Source: Domibacillus sp. (GTDB taxonomy: Bacteria > Bacillota > Bacilli > Bacillales > Domibacillaceae). Taken from it: a DNA stretch of 16,372 nucleotides. A program made the position numbers and the translations under genes. The notes below the pieces were generated by a model that searched no databases, was not told the origin of the DNA, and worked only from the letters and a program-made list of their open reading frames with translations. The stretch is taken from positions 1-16,372 of the forward strand of contig JAPSKG010000021.1 in NCBI GenBank assembly GCA_031177795.1. The letters run 5' to 3'. Shown in pieces: positions 6,437 through 14,422 of this stretch (positions are counted from its first letter, which is position 1; each line of letters opens with the position of its first letter).

Positions 6437-8014
6437 ATGAATGAAAATATAAAACAGCAGTTAGCTAGATTAAAAGAATACTGGAATAGCCGTTCAAAAA
6501 AACAAAAAGTACTTGGAGTAAGTATGTTTACTCTTTTTGTGGCTGCACTTTCTCTTTTTGTTTTTTTTGCGAATAAAACCACCATGGCCCCTTTATACAG
6601 CGAACTGTCTCTTTCCGAAATAGGAGCGGTAAAAGAAAACCTTGATGCGCGTGGAGTTCCTTATGAAATAACAGACGGAGGCACAGGTATTCTTGTTCCA
6701 GAAGAATCTGTTAATACGTTAAAGGTGGATTTAGCTGCAGAAGGGCTTCCCCAGTCAGGAACAATTGATTACAGCTTTTTCAGCCAAAATGCTGGCTTTG
6801 GAATGACTGATAATGAATTTAACGTACTTAAACTGGATGCTATGCAAACAGAACTTGCTGCGCTTATTCAAGGTATTGACGGTGTAAAAAACGCCAACGT
6901 TATGATCAACCTTCCTCAGGAACAAATTTTCATTGCAGAAGAAGCAGAGCAAGCATCTGCTTCTGTTGTTTTGAATACCGAACCGGGTTATCAATTTGAC
7001 GAAAAACAAATAAAGTCCTTATACCATCTTGTTTCAAAAAGTGTTCCAAACTTGCCAGTGGAAAACATCGTTATCATGAACCAAAACTTTGAGTATTTTG
7101 ATCTTGCTGGCAGTGGGAGCACTTCCGGGAATGCGTTTGAACAACAGCTCTCTATTAAAAAACAAGTGGAAAGAGATATTCAACGACAAGTTCAAAGCAT
7201 GCTGGGTACTTTAATGGGTCAGGACAAAGTAGTTGTATCTGTAACTGCTGACATTGATTTTACACAAGAAAACCGTGAAGAAAATTTAGTGGAACCGGTT
7301 GATGAAGAAAACATGGAAGGTATTCAAATAAGTGCGCAGCGGATTACCGAAACTTTTACAGGTGATGCAGCAAGTGCAGGCGGAATTCCCCAGGCAGAAG
7401 ATGCAGGAGACACAACCACTTATTTAAATGGCGAAGCAGGTACTGGTGATTATGAAAGAACAGAGGAAACAATCAACAATGAAGTAAATAGAATTCGCCG
7501 TGAAATTACAGAAAGCCCTTATAAAATCCGCGATCTTGGCATTCAAGTAATGGTGGAGCCTCCGACTGCAGATGATCCTGCGTCGCTTCCTCAGGAAAAT
7601 ATTGATGATATCCAGCAAATGCTAGGTACAATTGTCCGCACTTCAGTCGATGAAAGTTACAATGCGGAATTAACAGACCAGGCACTTGAAGAAAAAATAG
7701 CTGTTTCCATACAGCCGTTTAATGGGAAAATCACATTTGAAGAAGAAACAAAACCAGCTATTCCGTGGTGGATTTATGCCGTTGGCGGCGTTCTTGTAGT
7801 AATTATCGGTATCTTAATTTTTATGATTGTAAGAAGAAACCGAGAAGAAGACGAGCTGGTCGAAGAAGAAATAGAAGAAGGAATTGAAGAAGAAGTCCAG
7901 GAAATCGTAATGGAGTCTGAAAGCAATACACGCCGTAAACAAATTGAAAAACTGGCAAGGGAAAAACCCGAAGAATTTGCAAAATTGCTCCGCACATGGT
8001 TATCTGAGGAATAG
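6437..8014 (+). CDS. fliF: FliF, MS-ring protein
   Basis: FliF forms the MS ring in the cytoplasmic membrane, the base for rotor and export apparatus. It has 525 residues (about 536 in B. subtilis). There are two membrane segments: about 25-45 and about 444-465 (WWIYAVGGVLVVIIGILIF). Between them lie the ring-building motifs of the YscJ/FliF fold (residues about 49-220, with APLYSELS, GTIDYSFF and VKNANVMINLPQE) and the FliF C region with its acidic variable stretch. The cytoplasmic tail is very acidic and ends in KPEEFAKLLRTWLSEE, the FliG-binding helix. The 39-nt gap before it contains only a modest ribosome site (GGGGGAT, 6426-6432). Confidence 0.97.
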   Translation: MNENIKQQLARLKEYWNSRSKKQKVLGVSMFTLFVAALSLFVFFANKTTMAPLYSELSLSEIGAVKENLDARGVPYEITDGGTGILVPEESVNTLKVDLAAEGLPQSGTIDYSFFSQNAGFGMTDNEFNVLKLDAMQTELAALIQGIDGVKNANVMINLPQEQIFIAEEAEQASASVVLNTEPGYQFDEKQIKSLYHLVSKSVPNLPVENIVIMNQNFEYFDLAGSGSTSGNAFEQQLSIKKQVERDIQRQVQSMLGTLMGQDKVVVSVTADIDFTQENREENLVEPVDEENMEGIQISAQRITETFTGDAASAGGIPQAEDAGDTTTYLNGEAGTGDYERTEETINNEVNRIRREITESPYKIRDLGIQVMVEPPTADDPASLPQENIDDIQQMLGTIVRTSVDESYNAELTDQALEEKIAVSIQPFNGKITFEEETKPAIPWWIYAVGGVLVVIIGILIFMIVRRNREEDELVEEEIEEGIEEEVQEIVMESESNTRRKQIEKLAREKPEEFAKLLRTWLSEE

Positions 8015-8024
8015 GAGTGGTTAA

Positions 8025-9038
8025 ATGGCTATACGGATAGGAAAATTAACAGGGAAACAAAAAGCCGCTATGCTGCTTATCTCACTTGGTCCGGATTTTT
8101 CCGCGTCTGTTTATAAGCACTTATCCGAGGAAGAAATTGAGCAGCTAACATTAGAGATTGCAAGTGTGAAAAATGTAGATAGCGGAATTAAAGAAGAAGT
8201 TTTTGAGGAGTTTCATGCTATTGCACTTGCGCAAGACTATATTACACAAGGGGGCATTACTTATGCCAAAACCATCCTTGAAAAAGCGCTTGGTGAAGAG
8301 CAGGCTCAAAGCATTATTAATAGGCTTACTTCATCTTTACATGCAAGGCCATTTGATTTTGCAAGAAAAGCAGAACCAAGCCAAATTTTAAATTTTATTC
8401 AAAATGAACATCCTCAAACAATTGCTCTTATTTTGTCGTATCTTGATCCTCAGAAGGCAGGTCAGATTTTATCGGAGCTTCCTCAGGTGGTACAGGCAGA
8501 TATTGCAAGACGAATTGCTACAATGGACAGGACTTCACCAGAGATCATTAATGAAGTTGAAGCTATTTTAGAAAGAAAACTAAGTTCAACGGTTACCCAT
8601 GATTACACGCAAACTGGAGGAGTAGAAGCGGTGGTGGAAGTATTGAATGGCGTTGACCGTTCAACGGAAAAAACGATACTTGACGCCCTTGAAATTCAAG
8701 ATCCCGAGCTTGCAGAAGAAATTAAAAAGCGTATGTTTGTTTTCGAGGACATTGTTACGCTGGACAATCGTTCTATTCAGCGCGTGATTCGCGATTCTGA
8801 AAACGAAGATTTGCTTTTAGCGCTAAAGGTTTCAAGCGAAGAAGTGAAAGAAATCGTTTTCCGGAATATGTCCCAGCGTATGGTTGAAACCTTTAAGGAG
8901 GAAATAGACTACATGGGCCCTGTTCGGCTGCGTGATGTAGAAGAAGCCCAATCACGGATAGTTGCAGTGATTCGCCGTCTGGAGGAAGCCGGTGAAATCA
9001 TTATTGCACGAGGCGGAGGAGACGATATTATTGTCTAG
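8025..9038 (+). CDS. fliG: FliG, rotor/switch protein
   Basis: FliG is the C-ring protein that binds FliF and contacts the stator MotA, so it carries torque and switching. It has 337 residues (338 in B. subtilis). The N domain (about 1-100) binds FliF. The middle domain has the EHPQ motif at 128-131 (NEHPQTIALILSYL). A GG linker, GGVEAVVEVLN, lies at 198-208. The C domain contains the MFVFEDI hinge at 237-243 and the charged motor helix region about 247-285. ATG 8025 has TAGGAGTGG (8012-8020), where the TAG is the fliF stop. The fliG end overlaps the preferred fliH start by 8 nt. Confidence 0.97.
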   Translation: MAIRIGKLTGKQKAAMLLISLGPDFSASVYKHLSEEEIEQLTLEIASVKNVDSGIKEEVFEEFHAIALAQDYITQGGITYAKTILEKALGEEQAQSIINRLTSSLHARPFDFARKAEPSQILNFIQNEHPQTIALILSYLDPQKAGQILSELPQVVQADIARRIATMDRTSPEIINEVEAILERKLSSTVTHDYTQTGGVEAVVEVLNGVDRSTEKTILDALEIQDPELAEEIKKRMFVFEDIVTLDNRSIQRVIRDSENEDLLLALKVSSEEVKEIVFRNMSQRMVETFKEEIDYMGPVRLRDVEEAQSRIVAVIRRLEEAGEIIIARGGGDDIIV

Positions 9039-9789
9039 CGAAAACCGCCATAGTTTAGAAAATGATAATAAAAAGCCGCAAAGAGTTATTGGCATCAAGC
9101 CAGTTTCTACAGGTTATGAAGCAGAGAAGCCGGCAGTGCCCGATTTTTCTTCCGAACGTGCAGCTGTACTGGAAAAAGCAAAAAAACAAGCGGAAACCAT
9201 TATCGCGGAAGCGGAAGCAAAGAAAAAACAGCTGATGGAAGAAGCCGAGGCCTGGCAGGAAGCCTGGCATCAAGAAAAAGAAATTCTACAGCTAAAAGCT
9301 TATGAGGAAGCGTATGAGCAAGGAGCCATACAAGGGCGTGAAGCAGGATATCTTGAAGTAAGCTCGCTAATTGATGAAGCAAAATCAGTTGTAGATTCTT
9401 CAAAAGTTGAATATGAAAAAAATGTAGAAAGATCAGAGCAAACTATTTTAGATTTAGCTTTAGCATGCGCGGAAAAAATTCTCCAGGCAGAGTTGGAGAA
9501 AAACAGCGAGCTGTTTATGGGGATTGTAAAAGCAGCTATTAAAGAAGCAAGAAATCAAAAAGAAGTTCAAATTCATGTGCATCCAGGAAAGTATGAGTTT
9601 GTGGTTTCACAAAAAGATGAGATAGAAGCACTTTTTCCAAGTGACGTAAATTGTTATATTTTCCCTAACGAGGACGCTGAAAAAGAAGCATGTTTTGTGG
9701 AAACAGCAAATGGCCGCATAGATGCCAGCGTAGATGCGCAGTTGCAACAGCTTCGGAAAATATTGTTTTCTATATTGGAGAGAGCGTAA
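9031..9789 (+). CDS. fliH: FliH, regulator of the flagellar export ATPase
   Basis: FliH is the peripheral-stalk-like partner that binds the ATPase FliI and tethers it to the C ring and export gate. I prefer TTG 9031 (252 residues), with GGAGGA at 9015-9020, overlapping the fliG stop. An upstream in-frame GTG at 8992 (265 residues, GGAGGA at 8981-8986) would translate the conserved fliG 3' end in another frame, so it is less likely. In the 252-residue numbering a strong coiled coil covers about 41-93, followed by Gly98-x3-Gly102-x3-Gly106, the GxxxG repeat typical of FliH. The C-terminal domain has LDLALACAEKIL and GRIDASVDAQL. It is longer than the B. subtilis protein (about 208), mostly in the N-terminal linker. 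Start choice is moderately sure; identity is secure. Confidence 0.9.
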   Translation: MSSENRHSLENDNKKPQRVIGIKPVSTGYEAEKPAVPDFSSERAAVLEKAKKQAETIIAEAEAKKKQLMEEAEAWQEAWHQEKEILQLKAYEEAYEQGAIQGREAGYLEVSSLIDEAKSVVDSSKVEYEKNVERSEQTILDLALACAEKILQAELEKNSELFMGIVKAAIKEARNQKEVQIHVHPGKYEFVVSQKDEIEALFPSDVNCYIFPNEDAEKEACFVETANGRIDASVDAQLQQLRKILFSILERA

Positions 9790-9792
9790 GCA

Positions 9793-11106
9793 ATGAAAGC
9801 AAGAGAATTAAAATCAGTTATCCCCACGCTTGATTCATTTAAAAGATATGGCCGTGTAAAAAAAGTGATCGGTCTCATGATTGAATCGCAAGGTCCGGAA
9901 AGTTCTATCGGTGATATTTGTTTAATTTACTCGAAAGACGGAAAACGGAACATTATGGCTGAAGTCACCGGATTTAAAGATGAAATGATTGTTTTAATGC
10001 CGTACACAAATTTAAATGAAATTTCTCCGGGAAGTTTAGTAGAAACACTTGGACATCCACTTCAAGTTAAAGCAGGCCCCGCTTTAATAGGGAAAATTAT
10101 CGATCCGCTCGGAGAACCATTTGATCAGTCGGTCCTGCCTCGTACACTGTCATTAATTGAAACAGAAGCAGAGCCGCCAAACCCGTTAACTCGTCCCCCG
10201 ATCCAAGAAAAGTTAGAAGTAGGGGTTAGAGCAATTGATGGAATGCTTACGGTGGGAAAAGGGCAGCGTGTCGGTATTTTTGCAGGAAGCGGTGTTGGGA
10301 AAAGTACGTTGCTTGGTATGATTGCCAAAAATACAAATGCCGATTTAAATGTGATCGCGCTTATTGGAGAGCGCGGCCGCGAAGTTCGTGAATTTATAGA
10401 ACGCGATCTTGGTGCTGAAGGAATGCAAAAATCAATTGTGGTGGCAGCAACTTCCGACCAGCCGGCACTTATGCGTATTAAAGGAGCATTTACCGCAACA
10501 GCGATTGCCGAATATTTTCGTGATAAAGGGCTGAATGTAATGCTGATGATGGATTCTGTTACCCGGGTAGCGATGGCACAGCGTGAAATCGGCCTTGCCG
10601 TAGGTGAACCACCTGCAACAAAAGGCTACACGCCGTCTGTGTTTGCAATTATGCCAAAACTTCTTGAGAGAACAGGGACAAATAAAAACGGCACGATAAC
10701 AGCTTTTTACACGGTTCTGGTTGATGGGGATGATATGAATGAACCCATTGCAGACGCAGTACGGGGAATTTTGGACGGGCATATTGTATTGGACCGAGAA
10801 CTTGCAAATAAAGGACAGTTTCCTGCGATAAATGTTTTAAAAAGTGTCAGTCGTCTTATGCCGCATATTGTGAGTGAAAATCACTATTCTGCCGCAGTGG
10901 TAATTAGAGATTTATTAAATACGTATTTAAATTCAGAGGACTTAATTAACATTGGCGCCTACAAAAAAGGGTCTTCTGTGGAAATAGACCGGGCTATACA
11001 AAACTACCAGCCGATTCTTTCTTTCTTAAAACAGCGGACTGATGAAAAGTCGTCATTGGAAAAAACAGTTCATGAACTAATTCAGCTTGCGGAAAGAAAG
11101 GATTGA
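9793..11106 (+). CDS. fliI: FliI, flagellum-specific export ATPase
   Basis: FliI is the F1-beta-like ATPase that energises unloading of substrates and chaperones at the flagellar type III export gate. It has 437 residues (about 438 in B. subtilis). Visible motifs are Walker A GSGVGKST at 165-172 (Lys170), the GERGRE motif at 192-197 with catalytic Glu193, and Walker B LMMD at 251-254. VTRVAMAQREIGLAVGEPPA and GYTPSVFAIMPKLLERTG are the usual core signatures. The N-terminal about 20 residues are where FliH binds in the family. ATG 9793 comes 3 nt after the fliH stop. The nearest GGAG (9777-9780) is 12 nt upstream, so translation probably depends on coupling to fliH. Confidence 0.97.
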   Translation: MKARELKSVIPTLDSFKRYGRVKKVIGLMIESQGPESSIGDICLIYSKDGKRNIMAEVTGFKDEMIVLMPYTNLNEISPGSLVETLGHPLQVKAGPALIGKIIDPLGEPFDQSVLPRTLSLIETEAEPPNPLTRPPIQEKLEVGVRAIDGMLTVGKGQRVGIFAGSGVGKSTLLGMIAKNTNADLNVIALIGERGREVREFIERDLGAEGMQKSIVVAATSDQPALMRIKGAFTATAIAEYFRDKGLNVMLMMDSVTRVAMAQREIGLAVGEPPATKGYTPSVFAIMPKLLERTGTNKNGTITAFYTVLVDGDDMNEPIADAVRGILDGHIVLDRELANKGQFPAINVLKSVSRLMPHIVSENHYSAAVVIRDLLNTYLNSEDLINIGAYKKGSSVEIDRAIQNYQPILSFLKQRTDEKSSLEKTVHELIQLAERKD

Positions 11107-11112
11107 TAGATT

Positions 11113-11559
11113 ATGAGTTATCAATACAAGTTTGATAAAATAATGCAGCTGCGCGAACGGGAAAAAGAAGAATCAGAAACTGTTTTCAAAGAGGCTTTAG
11201 GGCAATTTGAAGTTGAAGCAAACAAACTGTATGAACTTTTAAAGAAAAAAGAAGATCTGTTGTTTGCTCAAGAGCAAAAAATGAAAACAGGTTTTTCTGT
11301 ATTGGCTATTCAGCAGTACCAGCAGTTTATTTCGAATTTGGATAAAGTTATTGAAAACCAGCAACAAGTTGTTTTATCAACAAGGTCACGAATGCAATGG
11401 TGTGAGCAGCAGCTAACAGAAAAAAGCATAGAAGTAAAAAAGTATGGAAAAATCCGTGCGAAAGACTTGGCTTCTTATCATAGATGGATAGGAAAAGAAG
11501 AAGCAAAACAAATGGACGAACTTTCATCGATGCAATTTATGAACCGAAAGATTAGGTGA
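11113..11559 (+). CDS. fliJ: FliJ, flagellar export chaperone/ATPase stalk protein
   Basis: FliJ is the small antiparallel coiled-coil protein that sits in the FliI ring like the F1 gamma subunit and contacts FlhA. It has 148 residues, against about 147 in B. subtilis. The N-terminus YQYKFDKIMQLREREKEE is the family signature. The rest is nearly all charged heptad-type helix rich in Glu, Lys and Gln, with no membrane segment. It starts 6 nt after the fliI stop with AAAGGATTGAT upstream. Sequence identity is low in this family, so the call relies on the N-terminus, size, coiled coil and position after fliI. Confidence 0.9.
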   Translation: MSYQYKFDKIMQLREREKEESETVFKEALGQFEVEANKLYELLKKKEDLLFAQEQKMKTGFSVLAIQQYQQFISNLDKVIENQQQVVLSTRSRMQWCEQQLTEKSIEVKKYGKIRAKDLASYHRWIGKEEAKQMDELSSMQFMNRKIR

Positions 11560-11566
11560 ACGGTAA

Positions 11567-12178
11567 ATGGCTAGAAACGGGAATCAGAAATCTTTAAACC
11601 AACTGGAAGGTAAAAAAAGATACAGTTTATTTCAATGGTTTTTTTTTGTAGGATTCATTCCTCTTTTGTTTGCAGTAACCGTTGCTTTAATTGTTATGAC
11701 AATTGCCGGAGTGAATGTAAGTGAAAAAACAAAAGAAGTAGTGAAAGATATACCGTACCTTTCTGAATGGGTGGGGGAAGAAGCAGCCCAGGATGGGAAG
11801 GCGGAACAAGAGAAAGTTGTTGAATTGCAGGATGAAATAAAAAGCAAACAAGCAGAGGTTGACCGTTTAACAAGCGAGCTGGAAAACTCTGAAGAACAAA
11901 TCGAAGAACTGTTAACAGCTCAAGACAGGTTAAATGCAGAATTAAAGCAAATTAAGCAACAGAATGAGGAAACCTTGCAAGAAACGGAAAAAACTAAAGT
12001 TGCCGAAACATACGAATCTATGGACGAAAAAAGCATTGCCAGCATTATTAGTAATTTATCAGACAACGAGGCGGCAAGTCTTTTAAAGCAGTTAAGCGTA
12101 GAAAAACAAGCAGAAGTCATGGAACAACTCGAAGCGAAAAAGGCTGCCGAATACACAAAAATTTTGTCCGGGGAATAA
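11567..12178 (+). CDS. ylxF: YlxF/MotE-like membrane-anchored coiled-coil protein with MgtE-N-type domain
   Basis: This corresponds to ylxF of the Bacillus fla/che operon (MotE family); its exact role is not settled. It has 203 residues. One hydrophobic segment lies at about 21-48 (LFQWFFFVGFIPLLFAVTVA), so it is probably anchored in the membrane with the bulk outside. A long coiled coil covers about 80-145, then a C-terminal helical repeat about 147-203 (YESMDEKSIASIISNLSDNE and LLKQLSVEKQAEVMEQL), resembling the MgtE N-terminal domain. A FliG-like superhelix has been noted in that domain family. ATG 11567 has AGGTGA (11554-11559) overlapping the fliJ stop. A run of nine T (11639-11647) encodes three Phe in the membrane segment. 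Confidence 0.85.
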   Translation: MARNGNQKSLNQLEGKKRYSLFQWFFFVGFIPLLFAVTVALIVMTIAGVNVSEKTKEVVKDIPYLSEWVGEEAAQDGKAEQEKVVELQDEIKSKQAEVDRLTSELENSEEQIEELLTAQDRLNAELKQIKQQNEETLQETEKTKVAETYESMDEKSIASIISNLSDNEAASLLKQLSVEKQAEVMEQLEAKKAAEYTKILSGE

Positions 12179-12233
12179 AGAAAAAACGGCTTGAGTGTGA
12201 GATAATAAGCAAAGAAATGGAGGTGCCAAAAGA

Positions 12234-13298
12234 GTGGCCGTTATTTTTGGAACAACAGGTTCAACAAACGTTGCAACTTCTTTTTCACATTCATCTACTA
12301 ATGATACAAAAATCCATTCACCTGGGAACAAGTTTAAACAGCAGCTTGGTTTTGTTCAACAAGCTACTCAGGCAGAAAGTAAATCAACTGCACAAGCAAC
12401 AAAACTGGAAGAGGAATCGCTGACAGAAAAAACACCCGATTATGTTGAAAAGATCATAGAAGAGTTGATGAGCCTTTTAAATGAAAAACAATCTAATCAG
12501 GTAACATCAAATATCGACTTGAGTGTTTTGAAGAAGTTGCTTACAGAAAATGCTCCTCCTTTATTAGAACAATTAGGCGGGAAAAAATTAGAAGGGCAGC
12601 ATCCCCATTTACAAGCATTGCAATCGTTAATTGATAGGATTGAAACAGTCCTGGGTGAAAAAGGACTTTCTTTCTCGCAGTCAGACTTACAGCAAGCAAT
12701 TTTACGTGCAGCTTTTCAGCGTTACAAAACAAGTGAAAATAATGAAGAAGCTTTAGAATTAAAAACAAGTGTGGCTAAACCTGTTATTTATTCGATGGAT
12801 CAGTTTAATCCATTTTTCAGCCAGGTATCAAAAGCAGAACAACTCTTTTTAACGGTGAAAACAAATTCAGGCACTATGGATTTAGAACAATTTATTGAGA
12901 AGTTTACACAAACCCTTGGGAATTCCAGCTTGGTGAAAAACCCAAATGGTACAAGGTTGTTAATAAAGTTGTATCCGGAACAGCTGGGTGCCTTGCGTAT
13001 TGAGCTTCTCCAGCAAAATGGTGTTTTAACAGCAAAAATTGTGTCTGCGACACAAGCGGTGAAAGAACTTCTTGAACAAAATTCCCACCAGCTTAAGCAA
13101 GCATTTGGCCAGCAGCAGCTTTTGGTTGAAAAAATTGATATAACAAGTCCGGAATCAAAACAACAGCTTTTTGAAAAAGGCACGCACCAGCAAGAGCAAA
13201 AACAAGAACGAAAACAAGATCAAGAAGAAGAGCGTGCATTTGAAGAAGAAATCTTGTCTTTTTCAGGGATACTAGAAAATCTGGAAAAAGAGGTGTAA
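12234..13298 (+). CDS. fliK: FliK, flagellar hook-length control protein
   Basis: FliK is the secreted ruler that sets hook length and switches export specificity through FlhB. The GTG at 12234 has a strong GGAGGTG (12219-12225) 8 nt upstream and is chosen as start, giving 354 residues. This is shorter than B. subtilis FliK (about 487). The N-terminal two thirds are low-complexity and Gln/Ser/Thr-rich, typical of secreted rulers. The C-terminal Flg_hook domain is about 228-305, with NGTRLLIKLYPEQLGALRIEL (read for its pattern: L-x-P-x-x-LG) and VKELLEQNSHQLKQAF. An unusual charged tail rich in Gln, Lys and Glu follows (about 306-354). The 55-nt gap before it (12179-12233) shows no terminator or clear promoter. 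Confidence 0.92.
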   Translation: MAVIFGTTGSTNVATSFSHSSTNDTKIHSPGNKFKQQLGFVQQATQAESKSTAQATKLEEESLTEKTPDYVEKIIEELMSLLNEKQSNQVTSNIDLSVLKKLLTENAPPLLEQLGGKKLEGQHPHLQALQSLIDRIETVLGEKGLSFSQSDLQQAILRAAFQRYKTSENNEEALELKTSVAKPVIYSMDQFNPFFSQVSKAEQLFLTVKTNSGTMDLEQFIEKFTQTLGNSSLVKNPNGTRLLIKLYPEQLGALRIELLQQNGVLTAKIVSATQAVKELLEQNSHQLKQAFGQQQLLVEKIDITSPESKQQLFEKGTHQQEQKQERKQDQEEERAFEEEILSFSGILENLEKEV

Positions 13299-13301
13299 TA
13301 C

Positions 13302-13952
13302 ATGGTGAAAATTGATCCTTCTTTGTACTTAACAAACAATCCGGCACCAACAAGCCAGACAGGAACCAGTAAACTTGGAAAAGATGAGTTTTTAAAAATT
13401 TTGATGGCCCAGCTCCAAAACCAGGATCCGCTCAGCCCTATGGAAGATAAAGATTTTATCGCTCAAATGGCCCAGTTTACGTCGCTAGAACAAATGGTTA
13501 GCATGACTTCAATGATTGAACAAATGGTCCAGGCGCAAACTGCTTCACAAATGATAAACTATCAATCTTTTGTCGGAAAAAACATAGTCTGGCATAAACT
13601 TACCGAACAAACTGATGCAGAAGGGCAGCCGATTGTGGAAACGGGAAAAGGCACAATAGCGTCCATTAAATTTGCTGGCGAAAGCGTTCAGTTTACTTTA
13701 ACAGATGGAACAATATTAGAACCGAGCAACATCTCGGAGATTAGTGGTGTAAATAATTCAACAGGCAACTCTATAAGTTCAAATCCCTTGGTAGAAGCAA
13801 GTTACTTGATTGGCCGAACAGTTACATGGGGTACGGAAGCAGCTGAATTAAATGGAACGGTTAAATCTGTTTCCTTAAAAGACGGACAAGTATGGCTTCA
13901 ACTTTTAAACGGTGAAAAAATTGCCGCGTCTGATTTAATAAAAATTGAATAA
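13302..13952 (+). CDS. flgD: FlgD, hook cap (hook assembly scaffolding) protein
   Basis: FlgD caps the growing hook and is needed for polymerisation of the hook protein. The N-terminal half is diagnostic: LGKDEFLKILMAQLQNQDPLSPMEDKDFIAQMAQFTSLEQM, described here by its features, the QLQNQDPLxPMxDxxFIAQMAQF signature at about 37-60. The protein has 216 residues, well above B. subtilis FlgD (about 140). The extra length comes from what looks like two copies of a small beta-domain, residues 89-147 and 168-215 (listed separately). ATG 13302 is 3 nt after the fliK stop, with AGAGGTG upstream. Confidence 0.94.
   Translation: MVKIDPSLYLTNNPAPTSQTGTSKLGKDEFLKILMAQLQNQDPLSPMEDKDFIAQMAQFTSLEQMVSMTSMIEQMVQAQTASQMINYQSFVGKNIVWHKLTEQTDAEGQPIVETGKGTIASIKFAGESVQFTLTDGTILEPSNISEISGVNNSTGNSISSNPLVEASYLIGRTVTWGTEAAELNGTVKSVSLKDGQVWLQLLNGEKIAASDLIKIE
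13566..13946 (+). repeat. Internal tandem duplication in FlgD (protein level)
   Basis: Copy 1 is residues 89-147 (13566-13742): FVGKNIVWH, then GTIASIKFAGESVQFTLTDG and ISEI. Copy 2 is residues 168-215 (13803-13946): YLIGRTVTWG, then GTVKSVSLKDGQVWLQLLNG and LIKI. Both follow the pattern G-K/R-x-V-x-W, G-T-I/V-x-S-V/I, a hydrophobic strand, G, and a closing D/N-I/L-x-x-I. The repeats are not obvious at DNA level, so the duplication is old or the copies have diverged. Confidence 0.7.
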
Positions 13953-13969
13953 GCAGGTGGGTGGTACAG

Positions 13970-14350
13970 TTGAATAAAATCAATTCTATTACGGCAAGCA
14001 AGTTTCAGCCAATTTCACCTGTTAAAAAACCGGTAAAGCAGCCTTCAGCATTTACTGACACTTTAAAGACAGCTTCAAAAAAACAAGCAACACTGACGAT
14101 CTCAAAGCATGCGCAAAAAAGGCTTCTTGACCGGGGAGTGTATCTTAGTTCTGCTCAGTGGGCCGTTATTGGAGAAAAACTGGAAGAAGCGCGAACAAAA
14201 GGTGTTACCGATTCGCTTGTTATTTTAAAAAACGCAGCTCTTATTGCAAGTGCCAAAAACCATACAGTAATTTCGGTTTTAAACCGTGACGAAGCTTCAA
14301 CTCAGATTTTTACAAATATCGATGGGGCAATTTTTATTGAAAACATTTAA
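13970..14350 (+). CDS. Flagellar operon protein, TIGR02530 (flg_new) type
   Basis: A small conserved protein of unknown biochemical role found in many Firmicute flagellar operons between flgD and flgE; from memory it is absent from the B. subtilis operon. I choose TTG 13970 (126 residues, MNKINSITASKFQPIS), 9 nt after AGGTGG (13955-13960). The in-frame GTG at 13961 directly abuts that ribosome site and is unlikely. The N-terminal 45 residues are Lys/Pro/Ser-rich and probably flexible. The conserved part is about 46-125, with SKHAQKRLLDRGVYLS, the Ser-x-His-Ala-x-x-Arg-Leu pattern, then LEEARTKGVTDSLVIL and alternating hydrophobic strands. I see no signal peptide or membrane segment. The place in the operon suggests a part in hook assembly. 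Family call fairly sure, function unknown. Confidence 0.82.
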   Translation: MNKINSITASKFQPISPVKKPVKQPSAFTDTLKTASKKQATLTISKHAQKRLLDRGVYLSSAQWAVIGEKLEEARTKGVTDSLVILKNAALIASAKNHTVISVLNRDEASTQIFTNIDGAIFIENI

Positions 14351-14422
14351 ATGGCTGGACCGAAAGGAAGCCGACTGCTTGCCGACCGACTGACGCAGGC
14401 AGAACAAGAAAGGGGAAAATAG
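14351..14422 (+). other. GC-rich spacer with a 23-codon reading frame and two potential hairpins
   Basis: An ATG at 14351 follows the preceding TAA (14348-14350) without a gap, in the same frame. It opens 23 codons ending at TAG 14420-14422, one base before the flgE ATG. No ribosome site precedes it, so expression would need termination-reinitiation. The first 50 bases hold 32 G or C, far above the neighbouring genes. As RNA it can form GGCT/AGCC (14353-14356, 14369-14372) with an inner CC-GAAA-GG, and CTGCTTGC/GCAGGCAG (14375-14382, 14395-14402, one G-U). CCGACTG occurs twice (14371-14377 without the last two bases paired, and 14386-14392). Nothing decides between a tiny gene, RNA structure and a remnant. 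Confidence 0.35.

Noticed and set aside
8992..9030. GTG 8992 as the fliH start
   Set aside because: The 13 added codons are the conserved fliG 3' end read in another frame. It does have a ribosome-site-like GGAGGA, but that sequence is explained by fliG codons, so TTG 9031 is preferred with moderate confidence.
12217..12423. 68-codon + strand frame overlapping the fliK start
   Set aside because: It overlaps fliK in another frame, begins within the fliK ribosome site, and shows no family similarity.
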